Assembly: GCA_034933145.1 (NCBI GenBank)
Contig: JAYFOA010000013.1
Span: forward strand, 1 to 64,000
Origin: UBA4644 sp034933145
GTDB lineage: Bacteria > Bacillota > Clostridia > Oscillospirales > Butyricicoccaceae
Reading direction: 5' to 3'
Length of the DNA: 64,000 nucleotides
Position numbers and translations under genes: made by a program. The notes beneath the pieces were generated by a model, which was given only the letters and a program-made list of their open reading frames with translations, did not search any database and was not told the origin of the DNA. The first letter of the stretch is position 1, and each line of letters opens with the position of its first letter. Shown here piece by piece: positions 1 to 13,134 of this stretch.

Positions 1-391
<391 letters not shown>

Positions 392-430
392 CTGCTATCT
401 CCTTTCCATGAGACTATGTTGGGCATGAAA

Positions 431-901
431 TTAGAAACGGAAATGGGCAAAAGCCTTATTGGCCTCAGCCATCTTATGGGTATCTTCACGCTTCTTGACC
501 GCGCCGCCGGTTCCGTTGAGCGCGTCAAGAATTTCGCCGGCCAGACGCTCTTTCATGGTCTTTTCGCTCCGGTTGCGAGCATAGCTGCAGAGCCAGCGCA
601 GGCCAAGGGTCTGGCGACGCTCGGGCCGCACGTCCATCGGCACCTGATAGTTGGCGCCGCCTACACGGCGAGCCTTGACTTCGAGCATCGGCATTACGGC
701 CTCCATAGCCTCTTGAAAGGCCTCGGCCGGATTTTTGTCGGTCTTCTCTTTGACAATATCAAAGGCATCATAGACGATCTTCTGGGCAACACCCTTTTTG
801 CCGTCTTCCATGATATTGTTGATGAGCTTTGTTACCAAAATTGAATTGTACAGCGGGTCCGGTAAGACTTCCCGCTTCGGGACAAATCCTCTTCTGGGCA
901 C
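431..901 (-). CDS. rpsG: 30S ribosomal protein S7
   Basis: S7 binds the 3' major domain of 16S rRNA and organises the head of the small subunit. The product is 156 residues, the usual length, beginning PRRGFVPKREVLPDPLYNS after the initiator and ending in the KAFAHFRF-type tail. The start is a GTG at 901: a strong AAGGAGG lies about eight bases upstream. A longer in-frame reading to 943 would add 14 residues (STYEIISVKEG...) not seen in S7 and would read through that Shine-Dalgarno sequence, so I reject it. It lies between rpsL and fusA. Confidence 0.97.
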   Translation of the reverse strand: MPRRGFVPKREVLPDPLYNSILVTKLINNIMEDGKKGVAQKIVYDAFDIVKEKTDKNPAEAFQEAMEAVMPMLEVKARRVGGANYQVPMDVRPERRQTLGLRWLCSYARNRSEKTMKERLAGEILDALNGTGGAVKKREDTHKMAEANKAFAHFRF

Positions 902-1053
902 TTTGCTTCCCTCCTTCACAGAAATGATTTCATAGGTACTCAAAAGCGCTCATGCTTCTGTCAGCGCCGGAACGGATCGCCCCGCAAAATCTACAGGGAG
1001 TACCGTCTCAAGCAACTGCTTTGCGATGCTTTCCTTACCTTTTTGGTGATGGC

Positions 1054-1482
1054 TTATTTACCAGCCTTGGCAGCCTTCGGGCGCTTTGCGCCGTACTTGG
1101 AACGACCTTGCTTGCGGCCGTTGACGCCTTGAGTATCCAGCGTGCCGCGGATGATGTGATAACGGACGCCCGGCAGATCCCGGACACGGCCGCCGCGCAC
1201 CATGACCACAGAGTGCTCCTGCAGGTTGTGGCCCACGCCGGGAATATAACCCCAGACCTCCATGCCATTTGTCAGGCGGACACGGGCGACTTTGCGCAGT
1301 GCGGAGTTCGGCTTTTTCGGGGTCATGGTCTTGACCGTGGTGCAGACGCCGCGCTTTTGCGGGCTCGCCAGATCGATGACCTCTTTCTTCTTGGAGTTAA
1401 AAGCTTTCTGCAGCGCGGGAGCGGTGGACTTGTAGGTTGCCTGTTCCCTGCCTTTTCTCACCAACTGGTTAAAAGTAGGCAT
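1054..1482 (-). CDS. rpsL: 30S ribosomal protein S12
   Basis: S12 sits at the decoding centre and controls accuracy. The 142-residue product starts MPTFNQLVRKGR and carries the conserved loops TPKKPNSALRKVARV (the lysine region linked to streptomycin response) and YIPGVGHNLQEHSVV, followed by the basic tail. The ATG at 1482 has AAGGAGG about ten bases upstream. The order L7Ae-type gene, rpsL, rpsG, fusA downstream of rpoC is typical of Firmicutes. The 152 bases between rpsL and rpsG contain no evident gene. Confidence 0.98.
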   Translation of the reverse strand: MPTFNQLVRKGREQATYKSTAPALQKAFNSKKKEVIDLASPQKRGVCTTVKTMTPKKPNSALRKVARVRLTNGMEVWGYIPGVGHNLQEHSVVMVRGGRVRDLPGVRYHIIRGTLDTQGVNGRKQGRSKYGAKRPKAAKAGK

Positions 1483-1564
1483 TGACGGTATTCCTCCTTC
1501 TTTAAATATTACTATCTTCCCGGACGAGATCTCCCGTCCGCAATAGCTTTTTCTTTGCTGTGCG

Positions 1565-1807
1565 TCATTTCAGCAGCACTGCCGCCGCGGCACCCACCTG
1601 GATACCGCAGGCAACGCCGAGTTCCGCCATCGTGGGAATGATGGTCAAGGGAACCTGATATTTTTCGCACAGCTCCGTAAATGAATCGCGGATACACATT
1701 TCGCAATTCTCCGCAAGAAAGGCTTCCGCCGCTTTTCCACTGGCGACCGCCTTTCCGGATTGCTTGACGCCAACGACCTTTTTCCCTGTTTTTAAGTCAG
1801 TAATCAT
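1565..1807 (-). CDS. L7Ae/L30e-family ribosomal protein (YbxF/RplGB type)
   Basis: This 80-residue protein belongs to the kink-turn-binding L7Ae family that Firmicutes encode between rpoC and rpsL. The N-terminal KTGKKVVGVKQSGKAVASGKA and C-terminal AELGVACGIQVGAAAAVLLK blocks are the family signature. The start chosen is the ATG at 1807, with GGAGGA six bases upstream; an in-frame codon at 1843 would add 12 uncharacteristic residues. The middle contains CEMCIRDS, which resembles a known sequencing-adapter translation but is genuine here (see rejected items). Its exact role in this organism is not known; RNA binding on or near the ribosome is inferred from the family. Confidence 0.9.
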   Translation of the reverse strand: MITDLKTGKKVVGVKQSGKAVASGKAAEAFLAENCEMCIRDSFTELCEKYQVPLTIIPTMAELGVACGIQVGAAAAVLLK

Positions 1808-1881
1808 GGTCGTCCTCCGCCGGTGTTCCGGCCCCTCCGTCAAAAATCCAGCAATTAGATATTATAATACTCTATGAACGG

Positions 1882-4800
1882 TTAGTCAAGAACTTCCGTA
1901 ATTTCCTCATAATTCGGGGTATTATAGCATTTCATGCCCGAACCGGCGGGGATCAGCTTTCCGATAATTACGTTTTCCTTGAGTCCCAACAGAGGATCGA
2001 CCTTACCCTTGATCGCTGCGTCGGTCAGCACGCGCGTGGTCTCCTGGAAAGATGCGGCCGACAGGAAGCTGTCAGTGGCCAGCGAGGCCTTGGTAATGCC
2101 CAGCAGCACAGGACTGCATTCGGCAGGCTGGCACTCTTCACCCTTCTCCTGGAAACGTTTTTCCGTTTCTTGGCATGCAGATTCGAATTCAGTCAGATCG
2201 ATGACGGAGCCGGGCAGCAGATCCGTGCTTCCCGCCTGTTCGACCCTAACTTTGCGAAGCATCTGACGGACAATGACCTCGATATGGCGGTCGTTGATAT
2301 CAACGCCCTGCTGACGGTAAACGCGCTGAACCTCCTGAATCAGGTAAGCGCGGACTGCCTCTACATTCCGGGTACGCAGCACATCGTGGGGGTTCCATGC
2401 GCCCTCAGTCAGAGCCGTACCCCGCTCGATCACGTCGCCGTTTTTGATTCGCAGCGGCATGTTGGCAGGCACCGGATACGTGCGGGTATCGCCATTTTCA
2501 TCGTCAGTAATAATAATGTTGTTAATTGTGCCCCGTTTGCTGTCTTCAATGCGCACAATGCCCCGGATATCAGACAGAATCGCCGCTTTCTTCGGCTTGC
2601 GGGCCTCAAAAAGCTCTTCAACACGCGGAAGGCCCTGAGTAATATCGCCGCCGGCGACGCCGCCGGTATGGAACGTACGCATTGTCAACTGAGTGCCCGG
2701 TTCGCCGATGGACTGAGCCGCGATGATGCCGACCGCTTCACCGATTCCGATCGCTTCTTCAGAAGCCAGGTTGCTGCCGTAGCACTTGGCACATACGCCA
2801 TAGTGTGCCTTACAGTGCAGAACCGAACGGATGGTGGCATGTGTGATACCCGCGGCAATCACTTTCTGTGCGTCGGCATCGGTCATCAGCTTGGTGTTCG
2901 GTACCAAGACCTCACCAGTTGTGGGATCGACGATGTCTTTTGCCGGGAAACGGCCTACCAGACGATCAGCAAAGGGCTCGATCACCTGTTTTCCATCGTT
3001 GATTTCATAGACATCGATACCTTCATCCGTTTCACAATCCGTTTCACGGATGATGACGTCCTGGGAAACATCCACCAGGCGGCGGGTCAGATAGCCAGAG
3101 TCTGCGGTACGCAGCGCGGTATCTGCCAGACCTTTTCGGGCACCGCGGCTGGAAATGAAGTATTCCAGAACGGACAGGCCTTCACGGAAATTCGCCTTAA
3201 TCGGAATATCGATTGTACGGCCGGATGTGTCGGCCATCAGGCCGCGCATGCCAGCCAGCTGCCGGATCTGGTTGACCGAGCCGCGGGCGCCGGAGGTAGA
3301 CATCATCATAATGGGGTTGAATGGATCCAGATTGTCCATCAGGGCCTTGGTAACGTCCTTTGTGGTCTTTTCCCATTCTTCAATGACCAGGCGGTACCGC
3401 TCGTCGTTGGTAATCAGGCCCATCTTAAACTGATCGGTGATATCGCCAACGCGCGCTTCGGTATCGGCAACCAGTGTATACTTTGCCGCTGGGATGGACA
3501 TATCCGATGCGGAAACGGTGATCGCGCCGACCGTGCTGTACTTGAAGCCCAATGACTTGATGCGGTCAAGCAGCTCGGCTGTCTCCGCAAATCCATGCTT
3601 TTTGATGGCACGGGTAATGATTTTCTGAAGTTCTTTTTTACCGCAGACAAAGGTGATTTCCAGATCAAATTCAGTCTTTGGATCCGTGCGATCCACAAAG
3701 CCCAGATCCTGCGGAATAGACTGATTAAAGATCAGTCGGCCGACAGATGCATCGATGATACGGCTTTCCGATATGCCGCCAATCGTGCGGGTCATCCGTA
3801 CCTTAACCGGAGCATGGATACCGACGACCCCTTCTGCATAGGCGAGCAGGGCTTCATCCGAGTCGGCAAAAATCTTGCCGGCGCCCTTCTCTTCCCGGGT
3901 CATGGTCAGATAGTAAGCACCCAGAACCATATCCTGCGACGGAACGGTGACTGGTGCGCCATCCTGCGGTTTCAGCAGGTTATTGGCCGACAGCATCAGC
4001 AGCCGTGCCTCGGACTGCGCCTCAGCGCTCAGCGGCACATGGACGGCCATCTGGTCACCGTCGAAGTCGGCGTTAAAGGCGGTGCAAACCAGCGGATGCA
4101 GCTTGATGGCGCGGCCCTCTACCAGAATCGGCTCAAATGCCTGAATACCCAGTCGGTGCAGGGTAGGCGCACGGTTGAGCATGACGGGATGCTCCTTGAT
4201 GATGCTGTCCAGCGCATCCCAGACCTCTGTCTTGGACCGCTCCACCGATTTTTTGGCAGACTTGATGTTGTTGGCCAGTCCATCCTCCACCAGTTTTTTC
4301 ATAACAAAGGGCTTGAAGAGCTCCAGCGCCATCTCCTTCGGGAGACCGCACTGATAGATCTTAAGCTCCGGACCGACCACGATAACACTGCGCCCCGAAT
4401 AGTCGACGCGCTTGCCCAGCAGGTTTTGGCGGAACCGGCCCTGCTTGCCCTTCAGCATGTCGGAAAGTGATTTGAGCGGCCGATTGTTGGGGCCGGTAAC
4501 GGGGCGGCCCCGGCGGCCATTATCAATCAGTGCGTCCACTGCTTCCTGCAGCATCCGCTTTTCGTTGCGGACGATAATATCCGGCGCGCCTAACTCCAGA
4601 AGGCGCTTTAGACGGTTATTGCGGTTAATAACGCGGCGGTAAAGGTCATTCAGGTCGCTCGTGGCAAACCGGCCGCCGTCCAACTGAACCATCGGCCGCA
4701 GTTCGGGTGGAATGACCGGTACCATGTCAAGAATCATCCATTCCGGTTTGTTCCCGGACAGACGGAAAGCCTCCACAACCTCGAGCCGCTTAGAGATGCG

Positions 4801-5409
4801 CAGCTTTTTCTGCCCGCCGGCTTCGGCCATTTCCTTCCGCAGCTCTTCGCTGAGCTGATCGACGTCGACCTCATGCAGCAGCTTTTTTATGGCTTCCGCA
4901 CCCATTTCTGCTTGGAAGTCATCTTCGTATTTTTCACGCATATCCTGATATTCTTTTTCCGACAGGATCTGCTTTTTTATCAGCGGTGTATCGCCGGGAT
5001 TGATTACGATATAAGAGGCGAAATACAGTACCTTTTCCAAAAGGCGCGGAGACATATCAAGGATCAGTCCGATACGGGACGGGATACCCTTAAAATACCA
5101 GATGTGAGACACCGGTGCTGCCAGTTCAATATGGCCCATGCGCTCACGGCGTACCTTCGCCCGGGTGACCTCCACGCCGCAGCGCTCACAGATCTTGCCC
5201 TTAAAGCGGACTTTTTTATATTTTCCGCAGTGGCATTCCCAGTCCTTCGTCGGTCCAAAAATACGTTCACAGAACAGTCCGTCCCGCTCCGGCTTGAGTG
5301 TACGATAGTTTATAGTCTCCGGCTTCTTTACTTCACCAAAGGACCATTCCTTGATCATTTCGGGAGAGGCAAGACCGATTTTGATTTTATCAAATACCAT
5401 TTCAGACAT
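1882..5409 (-). CDS. rpoC: DNA-directed RNA polymerase subunit beta-prime
   Basis: The beta-prime subunit carries the catalytic magnesium site of RNA polymerase. The 1175-residue product has the N-terminal zinc ribbon (CHCGKYKK...CERCGVEV), the active-site loop NADFDGDQMAVH near residues 445-456, and the second zinc cluster CKAHYGVCAKCYG. The length fits Firmicutes enzymes without large lineage inserts. The ATG at 5409 has GAGGAG eight bases upstream. It begins 15 bases after rpoB and is co-transcribed with it. A large plus-strand open frame within 2170-3555 is only an antisense shadow. Confidence 0.99.
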   Translation of the reverse strand: MSEMVFDKIKIGLASPEMIKEWSFGEVKKPETINYRTLKPERDGLFCERIFGPTKDWECHCGKYKKVRFKGKICERCGVEVTRAKVRRERMGHIELAAPVSHIWYFKGIPSRIGLILDMSPRLLEKVLYFASYIVINPGDTPLIKKQILSEKEYQDMREKYEDDFQAEMGAEAIKKLLHEVDVDQLSEELRKEMAEAGGQKKLRISKRLEVVEAFRLSGNKPEWMILDMVPVIPPELRPMVQLDGGRFATSDLNDLYRRVINRNNRLKRLLELGAPDIIVRNEKRMLQEAVDALIDNGRRGRPVTGPNNRPLKSLSDMLKGKQGRFRQNLLGKRVDYSGRSVIVVGPELKIYQCGLPKEMALELFKPFVMKKLVEDGLANNIKSAKKSVERSKTEVWDALDSIIKEHPVMLNRAPTLHRLGIQAFEPILVEGRAIKLHPLVCTAFNADFDGDQMAVHVPLSAEAQSEARLLMLSANNLLKPQDGAPVTVPSQDMVLGAYYLTMTREEKGAGKIFADSDEALLAYAEGVVGIHAPVKVRMTRTIGGISESRIIDASVGRLIFNQSIPQDLGFVDRTDPKTEFDLEITFVCGKKELQKIITRAIKKHGFAETAELLDRIKSLGFKYSTVGAITVSASDMSIPAAKYTLVADTEARVGDITDQFKMGLITNDERYRLVIEEWEKTTKDVTKALMDNLDPFNPIMMMSTSGARGSVNQIRQLAGMRGLMADTSGRTIDIPIKANFREGLSVLEYFISSRGARKGLADTALRTADSGYLTRRLVDVSQDVIIRETDCETDEGIDVYEINDGKQVIEPFADRLVGRFPAKDIVDPTTGEVLVPNTKLMTDADAQKVIAAGITHATIRSVLHCKAHYGVCAKCYGSNLASEEAIGIGEAVGIIAAQSIGEPGTQLTMRTFHTGGVAGGDITQGLPRVEELFEARKPKKAAILSDIRGIVRIEDSKRGTINNIIITDDENGDTRTYPVPANMPLRIKNGDVIERGTALTEGAWNPHDVLRTRNVEAVRAYLIQEVQRVYRQQGVDINDRHIEVIVRQMLRKVRVEQAGSTDLLPGSVIDLTEFESACQETEKRFQEKGEECQPAECSPVLLGITKASLATDSFLSAASFQETTRVLTDAAIKGKVDPLLGLKENVIIGKLIPAGSGMKCYNTPNYEEITEVLD

Positions 5410-5424
5410 GGTTCTTCTCCTCTC

Positions 5425-9165
<3,741 letters not shown>

Positions 9166-9308
9166 TCCATTTCCATATATAAAAGCTTAGATACACCTGG
9201 TGTGGTTGACTGATACGCATATTTAAGGGGTTGTAAGTTCCCTTCAGCTCTGATATACTAGAATAAACAAAATATTGTGAGATTTTGTGCATGAGGATAC
9301 AGTTTCTT

Positions 9309-9337
9309 ATTGTATCACTCTTTTTTTATATAGTCAA
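9309..9337 (-). promoter_or_regulatory. Sigma-A promoter of the rpoB operon
   Basis: On the minus strand TTGACT (9332-9337) and TACAAT (9309-9314) are separated by exactly 17 bases. Transcription would start near 9302, giving a leader of about 140 bases before rpoB. The leader is AT-rich and I see no terminator or known riboswitch in it. Confidence 0.85.
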
Positions 9338-9406
9338 CAAATTTTTGATGGAATTTTCGTATGTTTGCAATAAAAAGAATTCTTGACAGGCTTTTTTACC
9401 AATATA

Positions 9407-9456
9407 AAAGAGACTCCTATGCGCAGCGGTTTATCCACCTGCGCGGGAGTCTCTTT
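9407..9456. terminator. Terminator downstream of the 9572-10129 gene
   Basis: The arms AAAGAGACTCC (9407-9417) and GGAGTCTCTTT (9446-9456) are perfect complements, and an inner stem TGCGCAG/CTGCGC extends the hairpin. U-rich sequence follows in both directions. It ends the minus-strand recD2/comF transcript and insulates the rpoB promoter. The rest of the 9166-9571 gap holds only that promoter and the rpoB leader. Confidence 0.85.
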
Positions 9457-9571
9457 GATTTTATCTTTCGCTCGGCCGGTTCTCCTTGGGTAAGAAGCAG
9501 CTTCTCTCAGCATGTTTTCCGGTTATGTCCTATGCCGGATAGGTGCCACGACTATACATGACGGGAGCCCG

Positions 9572-10129
9572 TCACGGATTCCAATACATACTTCCCAGCG
9601 CCTGCCGATCCCCGTTGTCCCAGCAAAGACGCAGTCCTTCCGTGTCCCAGTTGATAGCATAGAGCCAGACCGGGCCGGCCGGTGCCTGTTTCGGCAGCGG
9701 CACCGTCTGTTCTGTATAATCTGAAGTATCAATCACAACGGTGTTTCCGCCCTCATCAGTGCTATAAGAAACGACGGCATACCGTCCATCCGGAGACCAC
9801 AGCAGATTGCAGACAATTTTCCCCGGCATTTCCCAAAGTGTTGCCCCCTCCGCGTCACAGATCCGGATTCCGGTAGGAACAAAGTCCATCATCAGCACAC
9901 TCTGCTGGAATTTTCCCGTTTTGTATGATTCGATATAGCGGCCGTCGGACGCATCAGCCCGGGCGGGTGCAGTGCAGTCGACACGATTGAGATATTGCTC
10001 CACCTGGCCGTCTTTGGCCTTCAACAGCGTCACAACGACCAGGATAACCATTAAAATCAACGCAGCCACCAGCACAACCGCCTGCACATTGCGGATCGCT
10101 GCACGGTGCCGATCAAACAGACTTTTCAT
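9572..10129 (-). CDS. Membrane-anchored protein of unknown function
   Basis: This 185-residue protein is not one I recognise. It has a short basic N-terminus (KSLFDRHRAAIRN), one strong membrane segment at about residues 17-37 and an extracytoplasmic domain. That domain contains LLWSPDGRYAVVSY followed by a repeat-like stretch ending in W-D-x-G, which resembles blades of WD40/TolB-type beta-propellers. At this length only two or three blades could form, so it is a partial propeller or another beta-rich fold. The ATG at 10129 has GGGAGG seven bases upstream. It is the last gene of the methyltransferase-recD2-comF transcript and is followed by a strong terminator. Confidence 0.7.
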   Translation of the reverse strand: MKSLFDRHRAAIRNVQAVVLVAALILMVILVVVTLLKAKDGQVEQYLNRVDCTAPARADASDGRYIESYKTGKFQQSVLMMDFVPTGIRICDAEGATLWEMPGKIVCNLLWSPDGRYAVVSYSTDEGGNTVVIDTSDYTEQTVPLPKQAPAGPVWLYAINWDTEGLRLCWDNGDRQALGSMYWNP

Positions 10130-10213
10130 AGGGGACCTCCCAATAAAACAACAGATTTACGCAATTTATCTTCTCTCTGACAGCCTGCCCGGACTATTTT
10201 CGATATATACCGG

Positions 10214-10876
10214 TTATCGTTTTTTCCCAGGCGGGGATGCTGCCGCCGCTCCGAATACCTTTTTTGCGCCACCCTCCCGCAGCATGCGTGCACATTCCGA
10301 AATGGTGGCGCCGGTGGTCAGCACATCGTCCACCAGCAGGACAGTCTTTCCCTGCAGCATCTCCGGCCGACAGCAAAGAGCGAATGCACCCAGCGCATTC
10401 GCCCGCCGCTCGGCGGGCTTAAGACGGTACATAGGCTGGGTGCTCCGCGTTTTTTTCAGTGTCTCTAAACATGGCCGGCCCGTAAAGGCCGCCAGTTCCC
10501 GCGCCAGCAGCTCCGCCTGGTTATACCCGCGGCGGCGAAGATTTCGGGCATTCGTCGGAACAAAGGTGATCAGGTCATAAGGCTCGTCCAACTTTTTTCC
10601 CACCGCATAACTGAGAATGCGGGCCAGCGGCCGGGCATAGCTCTGTTTCCCGCTGAACTTGAATCGCCGGACGGTCCGGCGGACTTCTCCGGTATATGGC
10701 AGCGCGGCGATCGCCTTCGCATAGAACGCACCCTTGTCAGTCCGAGGAGGCGCGGCAGATAGCAGAACTTCCTGCCGACAACGGGCACAGACCTCTTCCA
10801 TGCCTTGCGGCAGCAGAGCTCCGCAGAAGATACATTTCGGCGGAAATAAAAGCTGCAGCAGGTCAGACAGTTTCAT
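10214..10876 (-). CDS. comF: ComF-family phosphoribosyltransferase-like protein
   Basis: ComF proteins join an N-terminal zinc-finger module to a phosphoribosyltransferase-fold domain and help bring single-stranded DNA into the cell during transformation. The 220-residue product has CIFCG...CARC zinc ligands (residues about 15-40), the conserved ITFVPTNARNLRRRGYNQAELLA block and the PRPP-site motif VLLVDDVLTTGATISEC. The ATG at 10876 lies inside the last codons of recD2 (14-base overlap), which suggests translational coupling. The longer frame to 10993 has no family similarity. Competence in this organism is not shown by this gene alone. Confidence 0.92.
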   Translation of the reverse strand: MKLSDLLQLLFPPKCIFCGALLPQGMEEVCARCRQEVLLSAAPPRTDKGAFYAKAIAALPYTGEVRRTVRRFKFSGKQSYARPLARILSYAVGKKLDEPYDLITFVPTNARNLRRRGYNQAELLARELAAFTGRPCLETLKKTRSTQPMYRLKPAERRANALGAFALCCRPEMLQGKTVLLVDDVLTTGATISECARMLREGGAKKVFGAAAASPPGKKR

Positions 10877-13076
10877 CGCACAGTTCCCGTATACGCTGGC
10901 GCAGTGCGCCGTAGCGTCGGTGCGCCTTTTCAGCGGCCACCATCTGAGCAACCAACTCCGCCCGCCCGACGATGACCAGCAGACGCCGGGCACGGGTGAC
11001 GGCGGTATAGAGCAGATTCCGACTGCAAAGCTTCTGCGGTACGGCCCAAAGCGGAAGGATTACCGCCTCGTATTCGCTGCCCTGAGATTTGTGCACCGTC
11101 ATGGCAAAAGCATGCTCCAGCTCGGATAGCTGGTCGAATCCATAATCAACCATACGGTCGTCAAACCGTACGGTCAGGGTCTGCGCCGCCCGGTCGAGCG
11201 CCACGATCTCGCCCACGTCTCCGTTATAGACGCCGGCACCCGGTTCCATTGTATCGCATTTTCGCCACAGAAGGTCATAATTATTTCGGATCTGCATTAC
11301 CCGGTCGCCCAGTCGGAAGGTAATACCGCCGTAGGCCATCTCCCCCTTCCCGAGACCGGGTGGGTTCAGCGCTGCCTGAAGGGTTCGATTGAGCGCCTCA
11401 GTACCGCACACCGTTTTGCGGGAGGGGCAAATCACCTGGATGTCACCAGGCCTGATTCCGAACCTCGCCGGAATACGAGAGGTCAGCAGAGAGACGACAG
11501 TTCCCACGACGCCATCGCCGCTTCGGCCATTCGTAAAATAAAAATCCTTTTCGTTTCCGGTGAGACACGGTAGCTCTCCCTCATTAATCCGGTGAGCCGC
11601 CACAATGATATCACTGTCCAGCGCCTGACGGAATACCTCGGTCAGCACAACCCGCGGCAGCATCCGACAGGCGAGAAGATCAGCAAAAAAACTTCCGGCA
11701 CCAACCGGAGGCAGCTGATCCGCATCGCCAACCAGCACCAGCCGCGTGTGCGGACGCAGCGCGTCCAGAAGCGAGGCAGCCAGCGATAGTTCAAGCATGG
11801 AGCTTTCGTCCACCACCACTACATCGGCATCCAGCGGATTATTCCGGTCACGTGTAAAACAAAGATTCCCCGCCGGATCGAACCCGGCCTCCAGCAGCCG
11901 GTGGATGGTCTTGGCATCTCTCCCGCACAGTTCGCTCATCCGTTTGGCAGCGCGGCCGGTGGGGGCCGCCAGCACGGTATTCAGTCCATATTCGGCAAAC
12001 AGAGCAATCATAGTCAGCAGCGCGGTGGTTTTTCCGGTTCCCGGGCCGCCGGTGATCAGTGTTATGCCCGCAGAAAAAGGCAGCGCGATCGCCCTGCGCT
12101 GACTTTCTGAGTACACGAGACCGCTCTCACGTTCCTGCCGCATAAGCGCAGCTTCCAGCCTGGGCGGAGGAACCAGTTTCAGGCGGAAAAGCCGAGCGAT
12201 CTCCTCCGCAGCAAACTGCTCCTGTCGGTATATTTCCTCCAGATAGACGGCGTCTACCCTTCCTACGGTCTGCTCCACCAATCGGCCCCGGTCAAGCAGC
12301 TCTGACAGCCGGGAAAAAAGTGCCTCCTCCGGCTGATCCAGCAGCTCTCCCGCCATTGCCAGCAGCTTTTCCTCAGGGACAAAGGCATGACCTGCCTCCA
12401 AATTGAACCGCAGGACATACAGCAGCGCTGCATCGAGGCGGAGCGGACTGTCCGCCCTGATCCCGAAGCCAATCGCCATCGCGTCGGCCTCTGAAAACGC
12501 CAGTCCGAATGGCTCACCACAGAGCAGATACGGGTCGTGCCGTACCTGCTCCGCTGCACCCTCTCCATACATTCGTACCAGCGGGGCGGCGAACCGGGGC
12601 GGTAGATCGTTTGCCATTAAAAATTCAATTAGCCGCCGTGTGGCGGTCAGCTTCAAAAAGCTATCGCGGATCTCCTGCGCCCGTGCCGCCGTGATGCCAC
12701 GGATTGCCGTAAGTTTTTCCGGCATTTCAGCCAACACATCGAAGGTCTCCGTGCCAAAACGATCGACGATGGCACGTGCCGTCTTCGGCCCGATCCCGCG
12801 GACGGCACGTCCAGCCAGATATTCATAAATGCCCGCCGCATCGGCGGGCATTTCCCGTTCATAGGTACGGACGGAGAACTGCGGTCCGTGCTGCGGATGC
12901 TCCTGATACTCCCCCGCGGCAGAAATTCGTTCGCCGGGGCCAAGAAAAGGCATCACGCCTACAACGGTCAGCTCTCCGCCGTCCGACGTATTCACCCGTG
13001 CTACCGTATAGCCATTATCATCGTTTCGGAAGATTACCGATCCGACGACACCCATAATGGTCTCCAGCTTCTCCAT
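10863..13076 (-). CDS. recD2: RecD2-type ATP-dependent DNA helicase (YrrC family)
   Basis: RecD2 is a 5'-3' superfamily 1B helicase found without RecBC and linked to repair and replication-fork tolerance. The 737-residue product has the N-terminal OB-like domain, a helix-hairpin-helix region (VRGIGPKTARAIVDRFG, then AIRGITAARAQEIRD), Walker A GGPGTGKTT, the DEAx-like VVVDESSM, motif GDADQLPPVG and the C-terminal VHKSQGSEYEAV and YTAVTRARRLLVIVG motifs. I chose the ATG at 13076 because MEKLETIMG matches the family N-terminus; an ATG at 13094 adds six residues. It follows the methyltransferase by about 60 bases and overlaps comF. Confidence 0.93.
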   Translation of the reverse strand: MEKLETIMGVVGSVIFRNDDNGYTVARVNTSDGGELTVVGVMPFLGPGERISAAGEYQEHPQHGPQFSVRTYEREMPADAAGIYEYLAGRAVRGIGPKTARAIVDRFGTETFDVLAEMPEKLTAIRGITAARAQEIRDSFLKLTATRRLIEFLMANDLPPRFAAPLVRMYGEGAAEQVRHDPYLLCGEPFGLAFSEADAMAIGFGIRADSPLRLDAALLYVLRFNLEAGHAFVPEEKLLAMAGELLDQPEEALFSRLSELLDRGRLVEQTVGRVDAVYLEEIYRQEQFAAEEIARLFRLKLVPPPRLEAALMRQERESGLVYSESQRRAIALPFSAGITLITGGPGTGKTTALLTMIALFAEYGLNTVLAAPTGRAAKRMSELCGRDAKTIHRLLEAGFDPAGNLCFTRDRNNPLDADVVVVDESSMLELSLAASLLDALRPHTRLVLVGDADQLPPVGAGSFFADLLACRMLPRVVLTEVFRQALDSDIIVAAHRINEGELPCLTGNEKDFYFTNGRSGDGVVGTVVSLLTSRIPARFGIRPGDIQVICPSRKTVCGTEALNRTLQAALNPPGLGKGEMAYGGITFRLGDRVMQIRNNYDLLWRKCDTMEPGAGVYNGDVGEIVALDRAAQTLTVRFDDRMVDYGFDQLSELEHAFAMTVHKSQGSEYEAVILPLWAVPQKLCSRNLLYTAVTRARRLLVIVGRAELVAQMVAAEKAHRRYGALRQRIRELCDETV

Positions 13077-13134
13077 ATTCCTCCGGTCCGTCATTTCCTT
13101 TCCGGCCGCAAAGGCCGTTTTTTGCGGCGGAGTA

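Noticed and set aside
1686..1720. The string MCIRDS in the L7Ae-type protein, which resembles translated Nextera transposon-end adapter sequence.
   Set aside because: The DNA reads ATGTGTATCCGCGATTC, not the adapter ATGTGTATAAGAGACAG, and the protein aligns through this stretch with the normal family length. It is a chance amino-acid match.
2170..3555. A 461-codon open frame on the plus strand inside rpoC.
   Set aside because: It is antisense to a fully conserved rpoC, has no ribosome binding site and its product has no recognisable family. It results from the codon bias of the true gene.
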